The translations under genes were made by a program, and so were the position numbers. From Streptosporangium pseudovulgare (GTDB taxonomy: Bacteria; Actinomycetota; Actinomycetes; Streptosporangiales; Streptosporangiaceae), in contig NZ_BMQJ01000009.1 in assembly GCF_014648055.1 (NCBI RefSeq), forward strand, positions 186,342 through 250,341: 64,000 bases of DNA, given 5' to 3'. The first letter of the stretch is position 1. Every line of letters starts with the position of its first letter. This document shows, one piece after another, positions 25,307-33,455 of the stretch. Under the pieces are notes generated by a model that was not told where the DNA came from, did not search any database, and was given only the letters and a program-made list of their open reading frames with translations.

Positions 25307-26689
25307 CTACGGAAGGCTCCGCGCCGGCGGGCTCGCGGGGAAGTCACGCAGGGGGCGGACCGGGCCGAGCAGCAGGACGGTGAGGGAGAGGAGCTGGACG
25401 GCCGCCATCAGCCACATGGTCCCGCGGACGCCGGCCACCTCGCCCAGCACGCCGCCGAGCAGCCCGCCGAGGGGGATCGCGCCGTAGTTCAGCGCCGAGG
25501 TGCTCGCGGTGATCCGCCCGAACAGTTCGGCCGGGCAGTACCGCTGGCGGAAGGTGCCGGTCAGGATGTTCGAGGCGACGATGCCCGCGCCCGCGCCGAA
25601 ACCGGCGGCGGTGAAGAACGCCAGGCCCGTGCCGCCGCTGCCGGCAGGCCCGAGCAGCAGCATCGGCGCGGCGAACGCCTCGCACAGCAGGAACCCCCGC
25701 GCCGTCCCGAACCGCGCGGCGATCCGGCCGGCCAGCGCCGCCCCCAGCAGGCCGCCCGCGCCGGCCAGGGCCAGCACCACGCCCACCTGCCCGGGCTGGG
25801 CGCCGAGGTTCCGGGTGAGGAACACGACCTGGATCGACTGGTAGCCCATCAGCGCGATGTTGGACAGCGCGCTGAAGACGGTGAGCGTGCGCAGGTACGG
25901 GTCGCCCACGACGAACCGCAGCCCGTCGCGGATCTCCGAGCGCAACCGCCGCCTCGCCGTACCACGCCGGGGCGCCCTGTTCCCCTTGCCACCCCGGCGC
26001 GCCTCGCTCGCCGCACCGTTCCGGCGCGCCTCGTTCACCCCGTCATCCGGGCGCGCCTCGTTCGCCGTACCGTCCCGGCGCGTCTCGCGCGTGCGGATGG
26101 AGCGCAGGCACAGTACGGCGACGCCGAAGCTGACCGCGTCGGCCAGCACGCCGCTGACCGCGCCGAAGCCCTGCGCGAGCAGCCCCGCCAGTCCCGGGCC
26201 GGCGACCTGCGCGGCCGACTCGCTGCCCTGGAGCCTGGTGTTGGCCGCGAGCAGCCGCTCGTCTCCGACCAGGGCGGGGAGGTAGGCGCGGTAGGCGAGG
26301 TTGAAGAACACCTTCGCCACCCCGCCCGCCGTGGCCGCCGCGAGCAGGTGCGCCATCGTGAGCGCACCGGACCACGCCGCGACCGGCACGCTCGCGAACA
26401 CCGCCATCGAGACGGTGTTGCACGCCAGCATCACCGGCCGTTTCGGCAGCCGGTCCACCCACGCGCCGGCGGGCAGCCCGACCAGCAGCCACGGCAGCCA
26501 GGCGGCCGCGGTCAGCAGCCCGACAGAGAGGGTTCCGGCGCCCAGGGTGACCACGGCGACCAGTGGAAGCGCCACGCCGGCGACGGCGCTGCCGAGCATG
26601 CTCGTCGTCTCGCCGATCCACAGCAGCCGGAAGTCGCGCGTCCTCAGCGGCCCGCCCTGTACGGCCGGTGTGGCGGCCGCCGCGGTCAC
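25307..26689 (-). CDS. MFS transporter (macrolide-efflux MFS_3 type)
   Basis: The 460-residue protein has the features of the MFS_3/MefA-like group: opening RTRDFRLLWIGETTSMLGSA, VLACNTVSMAVFASVPVAAW, AYLPALVGDERLLAANTRLQ and 12 hydrophobic helices. A charged repetitive linker (about 200-240; NEARPDDGVNEARRNGAASE) separates the halves, produced by short DNA repeats. GTG 26689 overlaps the stop of the ArsR-like gene by 4 bp, so the regulator and pump are coupled. It probably exports a hydrophobic drug-like compound. Confidence 0.9.
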   Translation of the reverse strand: MTAAAATPAVQGGPLRTRDFRLLWIGETTSMLGSAVAGVALPLVAVVTLGAGTLSVGLLTAAAWLPWLLVGLPAGAWVDRLPKRPVMLACNTVSMAVFASVPVAAWSGALTMAHLLAAATAGGVAKVFFNLAYRAYLPALVGDERLLAANTRLQGSESAAQVAGPGLAGLLAQGFGAVSGVLADAVSFGVAVLCLRSIRTRETRRDGTANEARPDDGVNEARRNGAASEARRGGKGNRAPRRGTARRRLRSEIRDGLRFVVGDPYLRTLTVFSALSNIALMGYQSIQVVFLTRNLGAQPGQVGVVLALAGAGGLLGAALAGRIAARFGTARGFLLCEAFAAPMLLLGPAGSGGTGLAFFTAAGFGAGAGIVASNILTGTFRQRYCPAELFGRITASTSALNYGAIPLGGLLGGVLGEVAGVRGTMWLMAAVQLLSLTVLLLGPVRPLRDFPASPPARSLP

Positions 26690-27306
26690 GGCTGTCCGGG
26701 AACGGCGCGGACGGACAGGAAGACGAGCTCGCGCTCCTGCCCATCGTCGGGAACCTCCCGGTCCGCCAGCGAGGACAGCAGGGCGAAGATCTTCCCCTCC
26801 AGCTCGGCGAGCTCGGCGACCGACAGCCTCGCCCAGTGGTCGGTGGTGAACGCGGCCCGCCGCCACGGCTCGGGGTAGTCGTCACGCGCGGCGAACCACT
26901 GCCGGACGAGGGCGGCCTGCCGCTCCAGGACCAGGGATTCGGCCGCCTCCGCCACGGGGTCGTCGGGGAAGTCCGACGGAGACCAGTTGAGGACGCCCGG
27001 CGACCTGCGCCACCAGCGTTCCCGGCGGTCGCGGGCGAGCTCGGGGACCTCCTCCACGAGCTCGCTCGCGGCGAGGACCTTCAGGTGGTGGCTGATGTTG
27101 CCGACGGCCTGCCCGGTCTTCCCGGCGAGCACGGACGCCGTGGAGGGGCCGTCCACCCGCAGGATGTCCAGCAGGCGCCGGCGCAGCGGGTGGGACATCG
27201 CGGCCAGCACCTTCGAGTCGCGCACCTCGCGCACCTCACGTACCTGGTCCGTCACGCGGGCTTCCGGCGTCTCGTCCGCCTCGCCGCCCGTCTGATGATC
27301 GCGCAT
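26686..27306 (-). CDS. ArsR-family HTH regulator
   Basis: The 206-residue protein has an ArsR-type winged helix (about residues 28-100: KVLAAMSHPLRRRLLDILRV, NISHHLKVLAASELVEEVPE) and a helical C-terminal part with WRRAAFTTDHWARLSVAELA. No metal-binding cysteine pair (ELCVCDL) is present, so it likely senses a small organic ligand. ATG 27306 is preferred; GTG 27309 is directly adjacent. It heads the operon with the MFS gene. Two 14-bp direct repeats lie upstream. Confidence 0.9.
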   Translation of the reverse strand: MRDHQTGGEADETPEARVTDQVREVREVRDSKVLAAMSHPLRRRLLDILRVDGPSTASVLAGKTGQAVGNISHHLKVLAASELVEEVPELARDRRERWWRRSPGVLNWSPSDFPDDPVAEAAESLVLERQAALVRQWFAARDDYPEPWRRAAFTTDHWARLSVAELAELEGKIFALLSSLADREVPDDGQERELVFLSVRAVPGQP

Positions 27307-27330
27307 CACCTCACCCTAGATACACAACAG

Positions 27331-27358
27331 CTCTTGTGCAATGACTCTTGTGCATTCA
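27331..27358. promoter_or_regulatory. tandem 14-bp direct repeat in the ArsR promoter
   Basis: CTCTTGTGCAATGA (27331-27344) and CTCTTGTGCATTCA (27345-27358) are adjacent copies, and ACAAC at 27323-27327 gives a partial inverted half. They lie 25 bp upstream of ATG 27306 and are likely the regulator's binding sites. Confidence 0.6.
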
Positions 27359-27397
27359 CCTCGGCACCGGACGGCCGGCGGTTTCCGCGCCGGGCGG

Positions 27398-28168
27398 TCA
27401 GCGTGGCGCGGCGTGAAGCTCCAGGGCGCGGGAGACGACCGTCTCGGCGGGCCTGCCGAGCACCCGCTCCAGGTCGGGGGTCTGCCGCTCCAGCAGGCCC
27501 GCGCGCACCTGGGCGTTGATCCAGCTCATGGCGCCCGGACCGGCGTCCGGCACCTCCCGGTACGGCACCCCCAGCGCCGCGGCCACCTCCGGGTGGCTCC
27601 ACAGCGGACCGGTGAAGTCGTACGCCCGGCCCAGGTGCCCCTCACCCGTCAGCACGTTCGCGGCGGCCTCGGCCAGGTCCGACCGGAACGCGGTGTTCAG
27701 GCCGCGCCCCCCGGTGCTCGCGGTCAGCTCCCCGCCGGAGACCCGCGGGACGAACGGGTCGCCGTAGAAGGGATGCCGCAGGATCGTGTACGGCAGGCCG
27801 CTGTCGAGGACGGCCCGCTCGGTGGCGTGGTACGCCTCGGTCAGGCCGGTGGCGGCGGTGTCGGCCCCCAGGAAGCTAGTGAAGACGACGGCGCCGACGC
27901 CGGCGTCCTTCGCGGCGGCCACGGCGGCCAGGTGCTGCCCGATCCTGCGGGCGGTGTCGAGCTCCGGGGACGAGATCAGCAGCAGCCGGTCGGCCCCGTC
28001 GAAGGCTTCACGCAGGCTCGCCGGGTCGTCGTAGTCGCCGCGCCGTACCGGGACGCCCTCCGGGGCCCGCCCGGGGTCGCGCACCACGGCGACCACCTCC
28101 GCCCGGGTGCGCAGGTGAGCGATGACGAGGCGGCCGAGCGCGCCGGAGGCGGCCGAGACTGCGATCAA
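27398..28168 (-). CDS. NmrA-like NAD(P)-dependent oxidoreductase (QOR2/QorB type)
   Basis: A 256-residue atypical short-chain dehydrogenase. The nucleotide-binding Gly motif is AVSAASGALGRLVIAHL, followed by ADRLLLISSPELDTARRIGQ, VVFTSFLGADTAATGLTEAY (the YHATE region) and LPYTILRHPFYGDPFVP. This pattern matches NmrA-like quinone reductases of the QorB type. It begins at TTG 28168, with GGAG 7 nt upstream. It is followed by 166 bp and a second NmrA-like gene in the same orientation. Electron acceptor unknown. Confidence 0.88.
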   Translation of the reverse strand: MIAVSAASGALGRLVIAHLRTRAEVVAVVRDPGRAPEGVPVRRGDYDDPASLREAFDGADRLLLISSPELDTARRIGQHLAAVAAAKDAGVGAVVFTSFLGADTAATGLTEAYHATERAVLDSGLPYTILRHPFYGDPFVPRVSGGELTASTGGRGLNTAFRSDLAEAAANVLTGEGHLGRAYDFTGPLWSHPEVAAALGVPYREVPDAGPGAMSWINAQVRAGLLERQTPDLERVLGRPAETVVSRALELHAAPR

Positions 28169-28227
28169 CGGAGGACTCCACTCTGTGTGCGGTGGCCCTC
28201 AGTGAATTCCCGGCGGGCGGCGCGGCG

Positions 28228-28249
28228 CCACCGGTTTTCCGGCCGGTGG
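28228..28249. terminator. short hairpin between the two NmrA-like genes
   Basis: CCACCGG (28228-28234) pairs with CCGGTGG (28243-28249), with loop TTTTCCGG. It lies 86 bp beyond the stop of the upstream minus-strand gene. The stem is only 7 bp, so terminator function is tentative. Confidence 0.35.
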
Positions 28250-28334
28250 GAACCGCGGTCGGCGAGACCTGGGTGGCGGGCGCCCTCGCGTCCCGCAGGG
28301 AACGGTGGACGTGACCGGCCCGCCGATACGGAGA

Positions 28335-29180
28335 TCACCGGAAGGCGGCGGCGTGGCGGCGTGCCCAGTCGGCGAAGCTCCCCGGCGCGCGGCCGAGGAC
28401 CCGCTCGACATCGGGGCTGACGCGCTGCTCGGCGGGGGTGGGCTCACCGAGGATGGCCAGGGTGGTCTCGACCACGGGCTCGGGCATGAACCGCAGCATC
28501 TCCGCGCGGGCCTCGTCGCGGGTCTGCTCGACGAACCGGACGGGTTCGCCGAGCGCGTCACCGATCGCCTGGACCCGCTGCCGGGGTGTGGTGAGGGCGG
28601 GCCCGGTCAGTTCGTAGACCTGCCCGGCGTGGCCGTCCTCGTACAGCGCCGCGGCGGCGACGCCGGCGATGTCGGCAGGGTCGACGGTCGGCAGGCCGAT
28701 GTCACCGAAGGGCGCGGCGACGGTCCGCCGGGTGCGGACCGATTCCGACCAGGCGTAGGCGTTGGAGTGGAAACCGCCGGGCCGCAGGATGGTCCAGTCC
28801 ATACCCGACCGCCGGACGGCGTCCTCGATGGACCGTCCCACGATCCCGTGGGAGGCCGAGTCCGGTCGGGTCGCGACCCCCTGGGAGGACAGCACCACGA
28901 CCCGTCCGACTCCGCCGGCCCTGGCCGCGTCGAGGATGTCCTGCGGCCTCAGCAGGTGCGCGCTGGTGGCGGTGTCGTGCAGGAACAGCGCGTCGGCGCC
29001 GTCCAGCACCGGCCGGAGGCCCTCCGGGGTGGTGAGATCGGCCCGGTGGTGCCGGACCCCCTGCGGCACGTCCGCGTCCGAGATCCGCCGGGACGTCGCC
29101 GTCACCTGCCGCCCCGCGTCCGCGAGTATCCGTACGAGCGATCGGCCGACGTTGCCCGTCGCGCCCGTCACCACGATCAT
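28335..29180 (-). CDS. NmrA-like NAD(P)-binding protein (NAD(P)H quinone reductase-like)
   Basis: The 281-residue protein starts with the Rossmann motif IVVTGATGNVGRSLVRILAD and has ADALFLHDTATSAHLLRPQD, RVVVLSSQGVATRPDSASHG, MDWTILRPGGFHSNAYAWSE and the C-terminal PDVERVLGRAPGSFADWARR seen in NmrA-like proteins. ATG 29180 was chosen because AGGGAG precedes it by 6 nt. It is divergent from an HxlR regulator; the palindrome TAGGTACCTA lies between. This pairing resembles YodB/QorR control of quinone-responsive reductases (inference). Confidence 0.88.
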   Translation of the reverse strand: MIVVTGATGNVGRSLVRILADAGRQVTATSRRISDADVPQGVRHHRADLTTPEGLRPVLDGADALFLHDTATSAHLLRPQDILDAARAGGVGRVVVLSSQGVATRPDSASHGIVGRSIEDAVRRSGMDWTILRPGGFHSNAYAWSESVRTRRTVAAPFGDIGLPTVDPADIAGVAAAALYEDGHAGQVYELTGPALTTPRQRVQAIGDALGEPVRFVEQTRDEARAEMLRFMPEPVVETTLAILGEPTPAEQRVSPDVERVLGRAPGSFADWARRHAAAFR

Positions 29181-29290
29181 GAACAGCTCCCTCATAACGT
29201 GACCCTGGTCCTCCACGTCCGAACGGACGGGGACCTCACCGGGGCGGTGACTCCGCCGCGGCTCAGGCGACGCTAACACCGTCGGTATAG

Positions 29291-29300
29291 TAGGTACCTA
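29291..29300. promoter_or_regulatory. palindrome TAGGTACCTA, probable HxlR operator
   Basis: A perfect 10-bp palindrome in the 151-bp gap between the divergent NmrA-like and HxlR genes, 31 bp before ATG 29332. GGTA occurs twice around it (29284 and 29293). HxlR regulators bind short palindromes that overlap divergent promoters. Confidence 0.6.
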
Positions 29301-29331
29301 GAGGAAAGTGACTATCTCAGAGGGAGACCGC

Positions 29332-29724
29332 ATGGGCGGCGACATGTCCTGGCCGACGGACGCGTCGGCCGACCCGGGGAACGCCTGCCCGATCGCCCCG
29401 GTCGTGGACATCGTGTTCAGCAGGTGGACCACGCCGATCCTGTGGACGCTCAACGCGTACGGCCGCCAGCGGTTCGTCGAGCTGCAACGACGGATCACCA
29501 CGATCACCCCGAAGGTGCTGACCCAGCGGCTGCGTCAGCTCGAACGCGACGGCCTGATCGTGCGCACCTATCACCCGGAGGTCCCCCCTCGGGTGGAGTA
29601 CGAGATCAGTGAGCTCGGCCGCAGCCTCGCCCCGCTGTTCGCCCATCTCGCCGAGTGGGCCGCCGTCAATCTCGGCAAGGTCGAACAGGCCCGGCACGAC
29701 TACGACGCATCGCCGACCGCGTAG
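29332..29724 (+). CDS. HxlR-family transcriptional regulator
   Basis: The 130-residue protein has the HxlR signature: CPIAPVVDIVFSRWTTPILW, then FVELQRRITTITPKVLTQRL, RQLERDGLIVRTYHPEVPPR, VEYEISELGRSL. The conserved N-terminal cysteine (in NACPIA) is the redox- or quinone-reactive residue in YodB/HypR-type members. ATG 29332 follows AGGGAG. It probably represses the divergent NmrA-like oxidoreductase. Confidence 0.93.
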   Translation: MGGDMSWPTDASADPGNACPIAPVVDIVFSRWTTPILWTLNAYGRQRFVELQRRITTITPKVLTQRLRQLERDGLIVRTYHPEVPPRVEYEISELGRSLAPLFAHLAEWAAVNLGKVEQARHDYDASPTA

Positions 29725-29767
29725 CGCTCCGGCCCGGCCGCCTCGGGCGGGCGGACCGCCCGACGGC

Positions 29768-30475
29768 TCAGGGGAGTCGCCAGGCGAGGAGTCCCTCGGG
29801 CGCGTCGGCCGGGGTGAAGCCCGCCCCGGTCAGCTCCTTCTCGATCACTTCCCGCGAGGGGCGGTAGGCGTGGCCGACGATCTCCTCCTCCTCGACCACC
29901 CTGTCGCCCTCGGTGATCCGGTAGAGGTACCGGGCCTTGCACGCCTCCTTCCCGTCCGACTCGATGATCTCCGACAGGACCGCGTAGGTGTGCCGGCCCA
30001 CCCGGCGCGAGTCCAGCTCCCGCATCGGACCCGGCGCCGGCGGGCCGCCGGCGCGCCAGGTGAAGACCAGCAGGCCGCCGGGTTCCAGGTGGGCGGCCAG
30101 CACCGGCCAGAGCCGCGCGCGGTAGTCCGGCTCCAGGGCGTACATCACGTTGATCATCACCATGGCCTCGACCGGCTCGGCCAGGTCCAGGCCCAGCGCG
30201 TCGCAGGGCAGCACGGTCACCCGCTCCAGCAGTTCCGGGCGCGCGGTCAGCCGGGACAGCAGCACCCCGCGCATGCCGGCCGAGGGCTCCAGCGCGAAGA
30301 TCTCGGCCGGGGTCCAGTCGGCCAGCGACGTGGTGATCAGGCCGGTCCCCGCGCCGATCTCCAGGACGCTCCGCCGTACCCCGGCCAGGAGCGGGGGCAG
30401 CGTCCGGCGGATCTCCGGCACGTGCGCGTTCTCGTGGAGGAGGTCGTAGAAGGGGAGGGCGATGAAGTCGGTCAT
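29768..30475 (-). CDS. class I SAM-dependent methyltransferase
   Basis: A 235-residue protein. The SAM-binding motif I is SVLEIGAGTGLITTSLADW, with an acidic residue at strand 2 in IFALEPSAGMR, then ERVTVLPCDALGLDL, and a post-motif LEPGGLLVFTWRAG. The C-terminal part (KARYLYRITEGDRVVEEEEI) is longer than the core fold and may bind substrate. The substrate is unknown. ATG 30475 lacks a clear ribosome site. Its upstream region is the PPOX remnant. Confidence 0.82.
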   Translation of the reverse strand: MTDFIALPFYDLLHENAHVPEIRRTLPPLLAGVRRSVLEIGAGTGLITTSLADWTPAEIFALEPSAGMRGVLLSRLTARPELLERVTVLPCDALGLDLAEPVEAMVMINVMYALEPDYRARLWPVLAAHLEPGGLLVFTWRAGGPPAPGPMRELDSRRVGRHTYAVLSEIIESDGKEACKARYLYRITEGDRVVEEEEIVGHAYRPSREVIEKELTGAGFTPADAPEGLLAWRLP

Positions 30476-30486
30476 GGCGGGCAACG

Positions 30487-30666
30487 CTATCCCGGACGGG
30501 CCGCCGAGCGGGACGAATCCCCTATCTGCGGCGGAACGTCCTCACCGGTCACCTCGACCGCGACCCCGGCGACCTTGGCGTCGCCGTCCTTGCCAGGATG
30601 GGCGTGGATCGCGCACCGGCCGTCGCGCTGGAGGTCACGGGCCTTGACCGCGTCCAGCGCAGACAT
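30487..30666 (-). pseudogene. PPOX-family (F420/FMN-dependent oxidoreductase) fragment
   Basis: From ATG 30666 the frame reads MSALDAVKARDLQRDGRCAI, HAHPGKDGDAKVAGVAVEVT, and ends at TAG 30487. KARDLQRD-RCAIH-HPG and DAKV-GVAVEVTG are internal motifs of pyridoxamine-phosphate-oxidase-like proteins of about 140 residues. The N-terminal half and the C-terminus are missing. It is judged a truncated gene, but a small transcript is not excluded. Confidence 0.65.
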
Positions 30667-30686
30667 GGGACGGCGGCCCCCGGGGC

Positions 30687-31145
30687 ATGATCCGGATCAT
30701 GGACGTCGAGATCGAGATCCTCCGTGAGGCGAGCGACGAGGTCGTGGCCGCGCTCGGCCTGCTCCTGCCTCAGCTGTCGGCGACGGCGGGGGCCCCGGGC
30801 CGCGAGGCCGTGGCCCGGCTGCTGGCCTTCGAGGCGAACACGGTGCTGGCGGCACGTCTCCAGGGACGGATCGTGGGCACGCTGACCCTGGTCGCCTTCC
30901 CCCTGCCGTCCGGGCTCCGCGCGCGCATCGAGGACGTCGTGGTGGACCAGGCCGCGCGCGGGCGGGGCGTGGCGGCGGCGCTGACGGACACGGCCCTGGA
31001 ACTGGCGAGGCGGATGGGCGCCCGCACGGTCGATCTGACGTCCCGGCCGTCGCGGGAGGCGGCGAACCGGCTGTACGAGCGCGCCGGGTTCCGGCGCCGG
31101 GACTCGTCGGTCTACCGGTTCGAACTGGACCCCGCCGGACCGTGA
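30687..31145 (+). CDS. GNAT-family N-acetyltransferase
   Basis: The 152-residue protein carries the acetyl-CoA motif VVDQAARGRGVAAALTDTAL (R/Q-x-x-G-x-G/A), preceded by IVGTLTLVAFPLPSGLRARI, and the C-terminal SREAANRLYERAGFRRRDSS. Acceptor unknown. ATG 30687 (MIRIMDVEIE) or ATG 30699 is possible; no strong ribosome site. Its last 34 bp overlap the 3' end of the convergent GlxA-type gene, probably because tandem repeats extended the latter. Confidence 0.88.
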   Translation: MIRIMDVEIEILREASDEVVAALGLLLPQLSATAGAPGREAVARLLAFEANTVLAARLQGRIVGTLTLVAFPLPSGLRARIEDVVVDQAARGRGVAAALTDTALELARRMGARTVDLTSRPSREAANRLYERAGFRRRDSSVYRFELDPAGP

Positions 31146-32200
31146 ACGGCGGGATCCGTCCCGCCGTCGCCGCCGGAACCGTGAACGGCGGGATCCGTCC
31201 CGCCGCCGTCGCCGGAACCGTGAACGACGGAGTCCGCCCCGCCGCCGTCCGGGGCGGGACGGGTCCGTGAGCGGAAGGTGCGCCGGTAGGTGTCCGGCGG
31301 CACGCCGACCGTGCGGTTGAAGTGCCGGCGCAGCGTCGTGGCGGTGCCCATGCCGGTGGCCGCCGCGATGGTGTCGACGCCGTCGTCGGTGGTCTCCAGC
31401 AACTCCTGGGCGTGACGGATCCGCTGGGTCAGCAGCCACTGCAGCGGGGTGGTGCCGGTCACCGACCTGAAGTGGCGGTTCAGGTTGCGCGAGCTCATCC
31501 GCGCCCGGCGGGCCAGGTCCTCCACGGTCAGCGGGCGGTCCAGTCGTTCGATCACCCAGGGGAACAGTTCGGCGAGCGGGTGGTTGTCCGGGGCGGGCAC
31601 CGGGGTGGTGACGAACTGGGCCTGGCCGCCGTCCCGGTGCGGCGGCACGACCAGGCGGCGGGCGACCGTGTTGGCGACCGAGGAGCCGTGGTCGAGGCGG
31701 ACGAGGTGCAGGCACAGGTCCATGGCCGCGGCCTTGCCGGCCGAGGTGAGCACGCTGCCGTTGTCCACGTACAGGACGTCCGGATCCACCTCCACCCGGG
31801 GGTGGCGGGCGGCCAGGTCTTCGGTGTGCGCCCAGTGCGTGGTCGCGCGCCTGCCGTCCAGCAGGCCGGCGGCGGCCAGCACGAACGCGCCCGTGCAGAG
31901 GGAGGCCACGCGTGCGCCCGCCTCGTGGGCCTCACGCACCGCGTCGACCAGGTCCGCGGGCGGATCGACGTCGACGTCGGCCCAGCCCGGGACGATCACG
32001 GTGTCGGCGTGCCGGAGCCGGTCGAGGCCGTGGTCGGGCTCCAGCCGGAACCGGCCGACCTGTACGGCGACCGGCCCGCAGACGGTGACGTCGTACCAGG
32101 GGACCGTCACGCCGGCCGGGACGGCGGCGAAGACCTCGTACGCCAGGGACAGCTCGAAGTGCAGCATGCCGTCGGTGGCGGCCAGCGCGACAGTGTTCAT
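31112..32200 (-). CDS. GlxA-type transcriptional regulator (DJ-1/PfpI-like plus AraC HTH)
   Basis: The 362-residue protein begins with a DJ-1/PfpI-like amidotransferase-fold domain (about 1-170), with the nucleophile elbow region ARVASLCTGAFVLAAAGLLD, and has an AraC-type double helix-turn-helix (about 215-320: LDRPLTVEDLARRARMSSRN, RHFRSVTGTTPLQWLLTQRI, DTIAAATGMGTATTLRRHFN). It regulates transcription with the DJ-1 part as ligand sensor. The C-terminal 40 residues are three copies of a 13-residue unit. ATG 32200 is the start. It is divergent from the saccharopine-dehydrogenase-like gene. Confidence 0.9.
   Translation of the reverse strand: MNTVALAATDGMLHFELSLAYEVFAAVPAGVTVPWYDVTVCGPVAVQVGRFRLEPDHGLDRLRHADTVIVPGWADVDVDPPADLVDAVREAHEAGARVASLCTGAFVLAAAGLLDGRRATTHWAHTEDLAARHPRVEVDPDVLYVDNGSVLTSAGKAAAMDLCLHLVRLDHGSSVANTVARRLVVPPHRDGGQAQFVTTPVPAPDNHPLAELFPWVIERLDRPLTVEDLARRARMSSRNLNRHFRSVTGTTPLQWLLTQRIRHAQELLETTDDGVDTIAAATGMGTATTLRRHFNRTVGVPPDTYRRTFRSRTRPAPDGGGADSVVHGSGDGGGTDPAVHGSGGDGGTDPAVHGPAGSSSNR
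31140..31252. repeat. three tandem 39-bp repeats at the 3' end of the GlxA-type gene
   Basis: Units start at 31140, 31179 and 31218, each beginning CCGTGAACGGCGGGATCC or a close variant (the third, 35 bp long, starts CCGTGAACGACGGAGTCC). They encode the repeated tail VHGSGGDGGTDPA of the regulator, and the first unit includes the stop of the convergent GNAT gene. Confidence 0.9.
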
Positions 32201-32312
32201 GTCCGGAATTGTACGGGCAATGGCGTTCCGGACACTCACGGCGGGTTGCCCGCCGCCGCCAGGATGGTCACCACGGATCGCGGCAGACCATTCGAGTGCG
32301 AGGAGATAAGTC

Positions 32313-33359
32313 ATGGCATCGGGGACATCTGAGGCGTCGGGTCTCAAGGTGGCGGTGTTCGGCGCGTACGGGCACACCGGGCGCTTCGTCGCGGCGCAGC
32401 TGCGGGAGCGCGGGTTCGTCCCGGTCCTGTCCGGCCGTGACGCCGGCAAGCTGGAGACGATGGCGTCCGAGTCGGGGCTGGAGGCCCGCCCGGCGTCGGT
32501 CGACGACCCGGCCTCGCTCGACCGCGCGCTGGCCGGCACGGCGGCCGTGATCAACTGTGCCGGGCCCTTCGCCTCGACGGCCGCCCCCGTGATCGAGGCG
32601 GCGCTGCGCGCCGGGATCCCGTACGTGGACGTGGCGGCCGAGATCGAGGCCAACGCCGACACCTTCGCGCACTTCGCGGACCGCGCCCGCGCCGCGGGGG
32701 TGGCGGTCGTCCCCGCGATGGCCTTCTACGGCGGCCTCGGCGACCTGCTGGCCACCGCCGCGATGGGCGACTGGAGCACGGCCGACGAGGCGCACGTCGC
32801 GTACGGGCTGAGCAGCTGGCACCCCACCGCCGGGACCCGCGCCTCGGGCGTGGTCTCCGGGGAGCGGCGGGCCGGCCGGCGCGTCCGTCACACGAACGGC
32901 CGGCTGGAGTACCACAACGACGACCTGCCGACCCTGGAGTGGCCCTTCCCCGACCCGATGGGGCCCCGGGCCGTCATCGGGGAGTTCACGATGGCCGACG
33001 TCGTCACCATTCCCAGCCACCTGCCCATCCCCGAGGTGCGCACCTACATGGCGGTCGAGGCCGCCAGGGACCTGTCGAACCCGGACACGCCGGCGCCGGC
33101 CCCGGTCGACGAACACGGGCGGTCCGCGCAGACCTTCCTCGTCGACGTCGTCGTACGCTCCGGCGACGTCGAACGGCGCGCCGTGGCGAGCGGCCAGGAC
33201 ATCTACGCCGTCACCGCGCCGCTCGCGGTGGAGGCGGTCGACCGCGTCCTCACCGGACGGACCAGGACGGCCGGCGTCGCCTCCGCCGGCGAGATCTTCG
33301 ACGCCGCCGACTTCCTCCGCGCGCTGTCCCCGTACATCTCCTTCGAACTGCGCCCGTGA
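32313..33359 (+). CDS. saccharopine dehydrogenase-like NAD(P)-binding protein
   Basis: The 348-residue protein has an N-terminal Rossmann fold (LKVAVFGAYGHTGRFVAAQL, RGFVPVLSGRDAGKLETMAS) and the segment AAVINCAGPFASTAAPVIEA, YVDVAAE that is characteristic of saccharopine dehydrogenase/trans-acting enoyl reductase relatives. C-terminal ISFELRP. Its reaction is unknown. ATG 32313 follows GAGGAG by 7 nt. The divergent GlxA-type protein may regulate it. Confidence 0.82.
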   Translation: MASGTSEASGLKVAVFGAYGHTGRFVAAQLRERGFVPVLSGRDAGKLETMASESGLEARPASVDDPASLDRALAGTAAVINCAGPFASTAAPVIEAALRAGIPYVDVAAEIEANADTFAHFADRARAAGVAVVPAMAFYGGLGDLLATAAMGDWSTADEAHVAYGLSSWHPTAGTRASGVVSGERRAGRRVRHTNGRLEYHNDDLPTLEWPFPDPMGPRAVIGEFTMADVVTIPSHLPIPEVRTYMAVEAARDLSNPDTPAPAPVDEHGRSAQTFLVDVVVRSGDVERRAVASGQDIYAVTAPLAVEAVDRVLTGRTRTAGVASAGEIFDAADFLRALSPYISFELRP

Positions 33360-33395
33360 CGGGCGGGCCGCCCGTGCCGCCGCGGTCGCGGCGGC
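33359..33395. terminator. two adjacent hairpins between convergent genes
   Basis: ACGGGCG (33359-33365) pairs with CGCCCGT (33369-33375), and GCCGCCGCG (33376-33384) pairs with CGCGGCGGC (33387-33395), both perfect. They begin at the stop codon of the plus-strand gene and lie 61 bp beyond araA's stop, so they can act for both transcripts. Confidence 0.6.
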
Positions 33396-33455
33396 TCCCC
33401 ACCCGGTGCGGCGGGACGGCCGGCGAGATCCTCCTCGCCGACCGCCACGGGCGTG

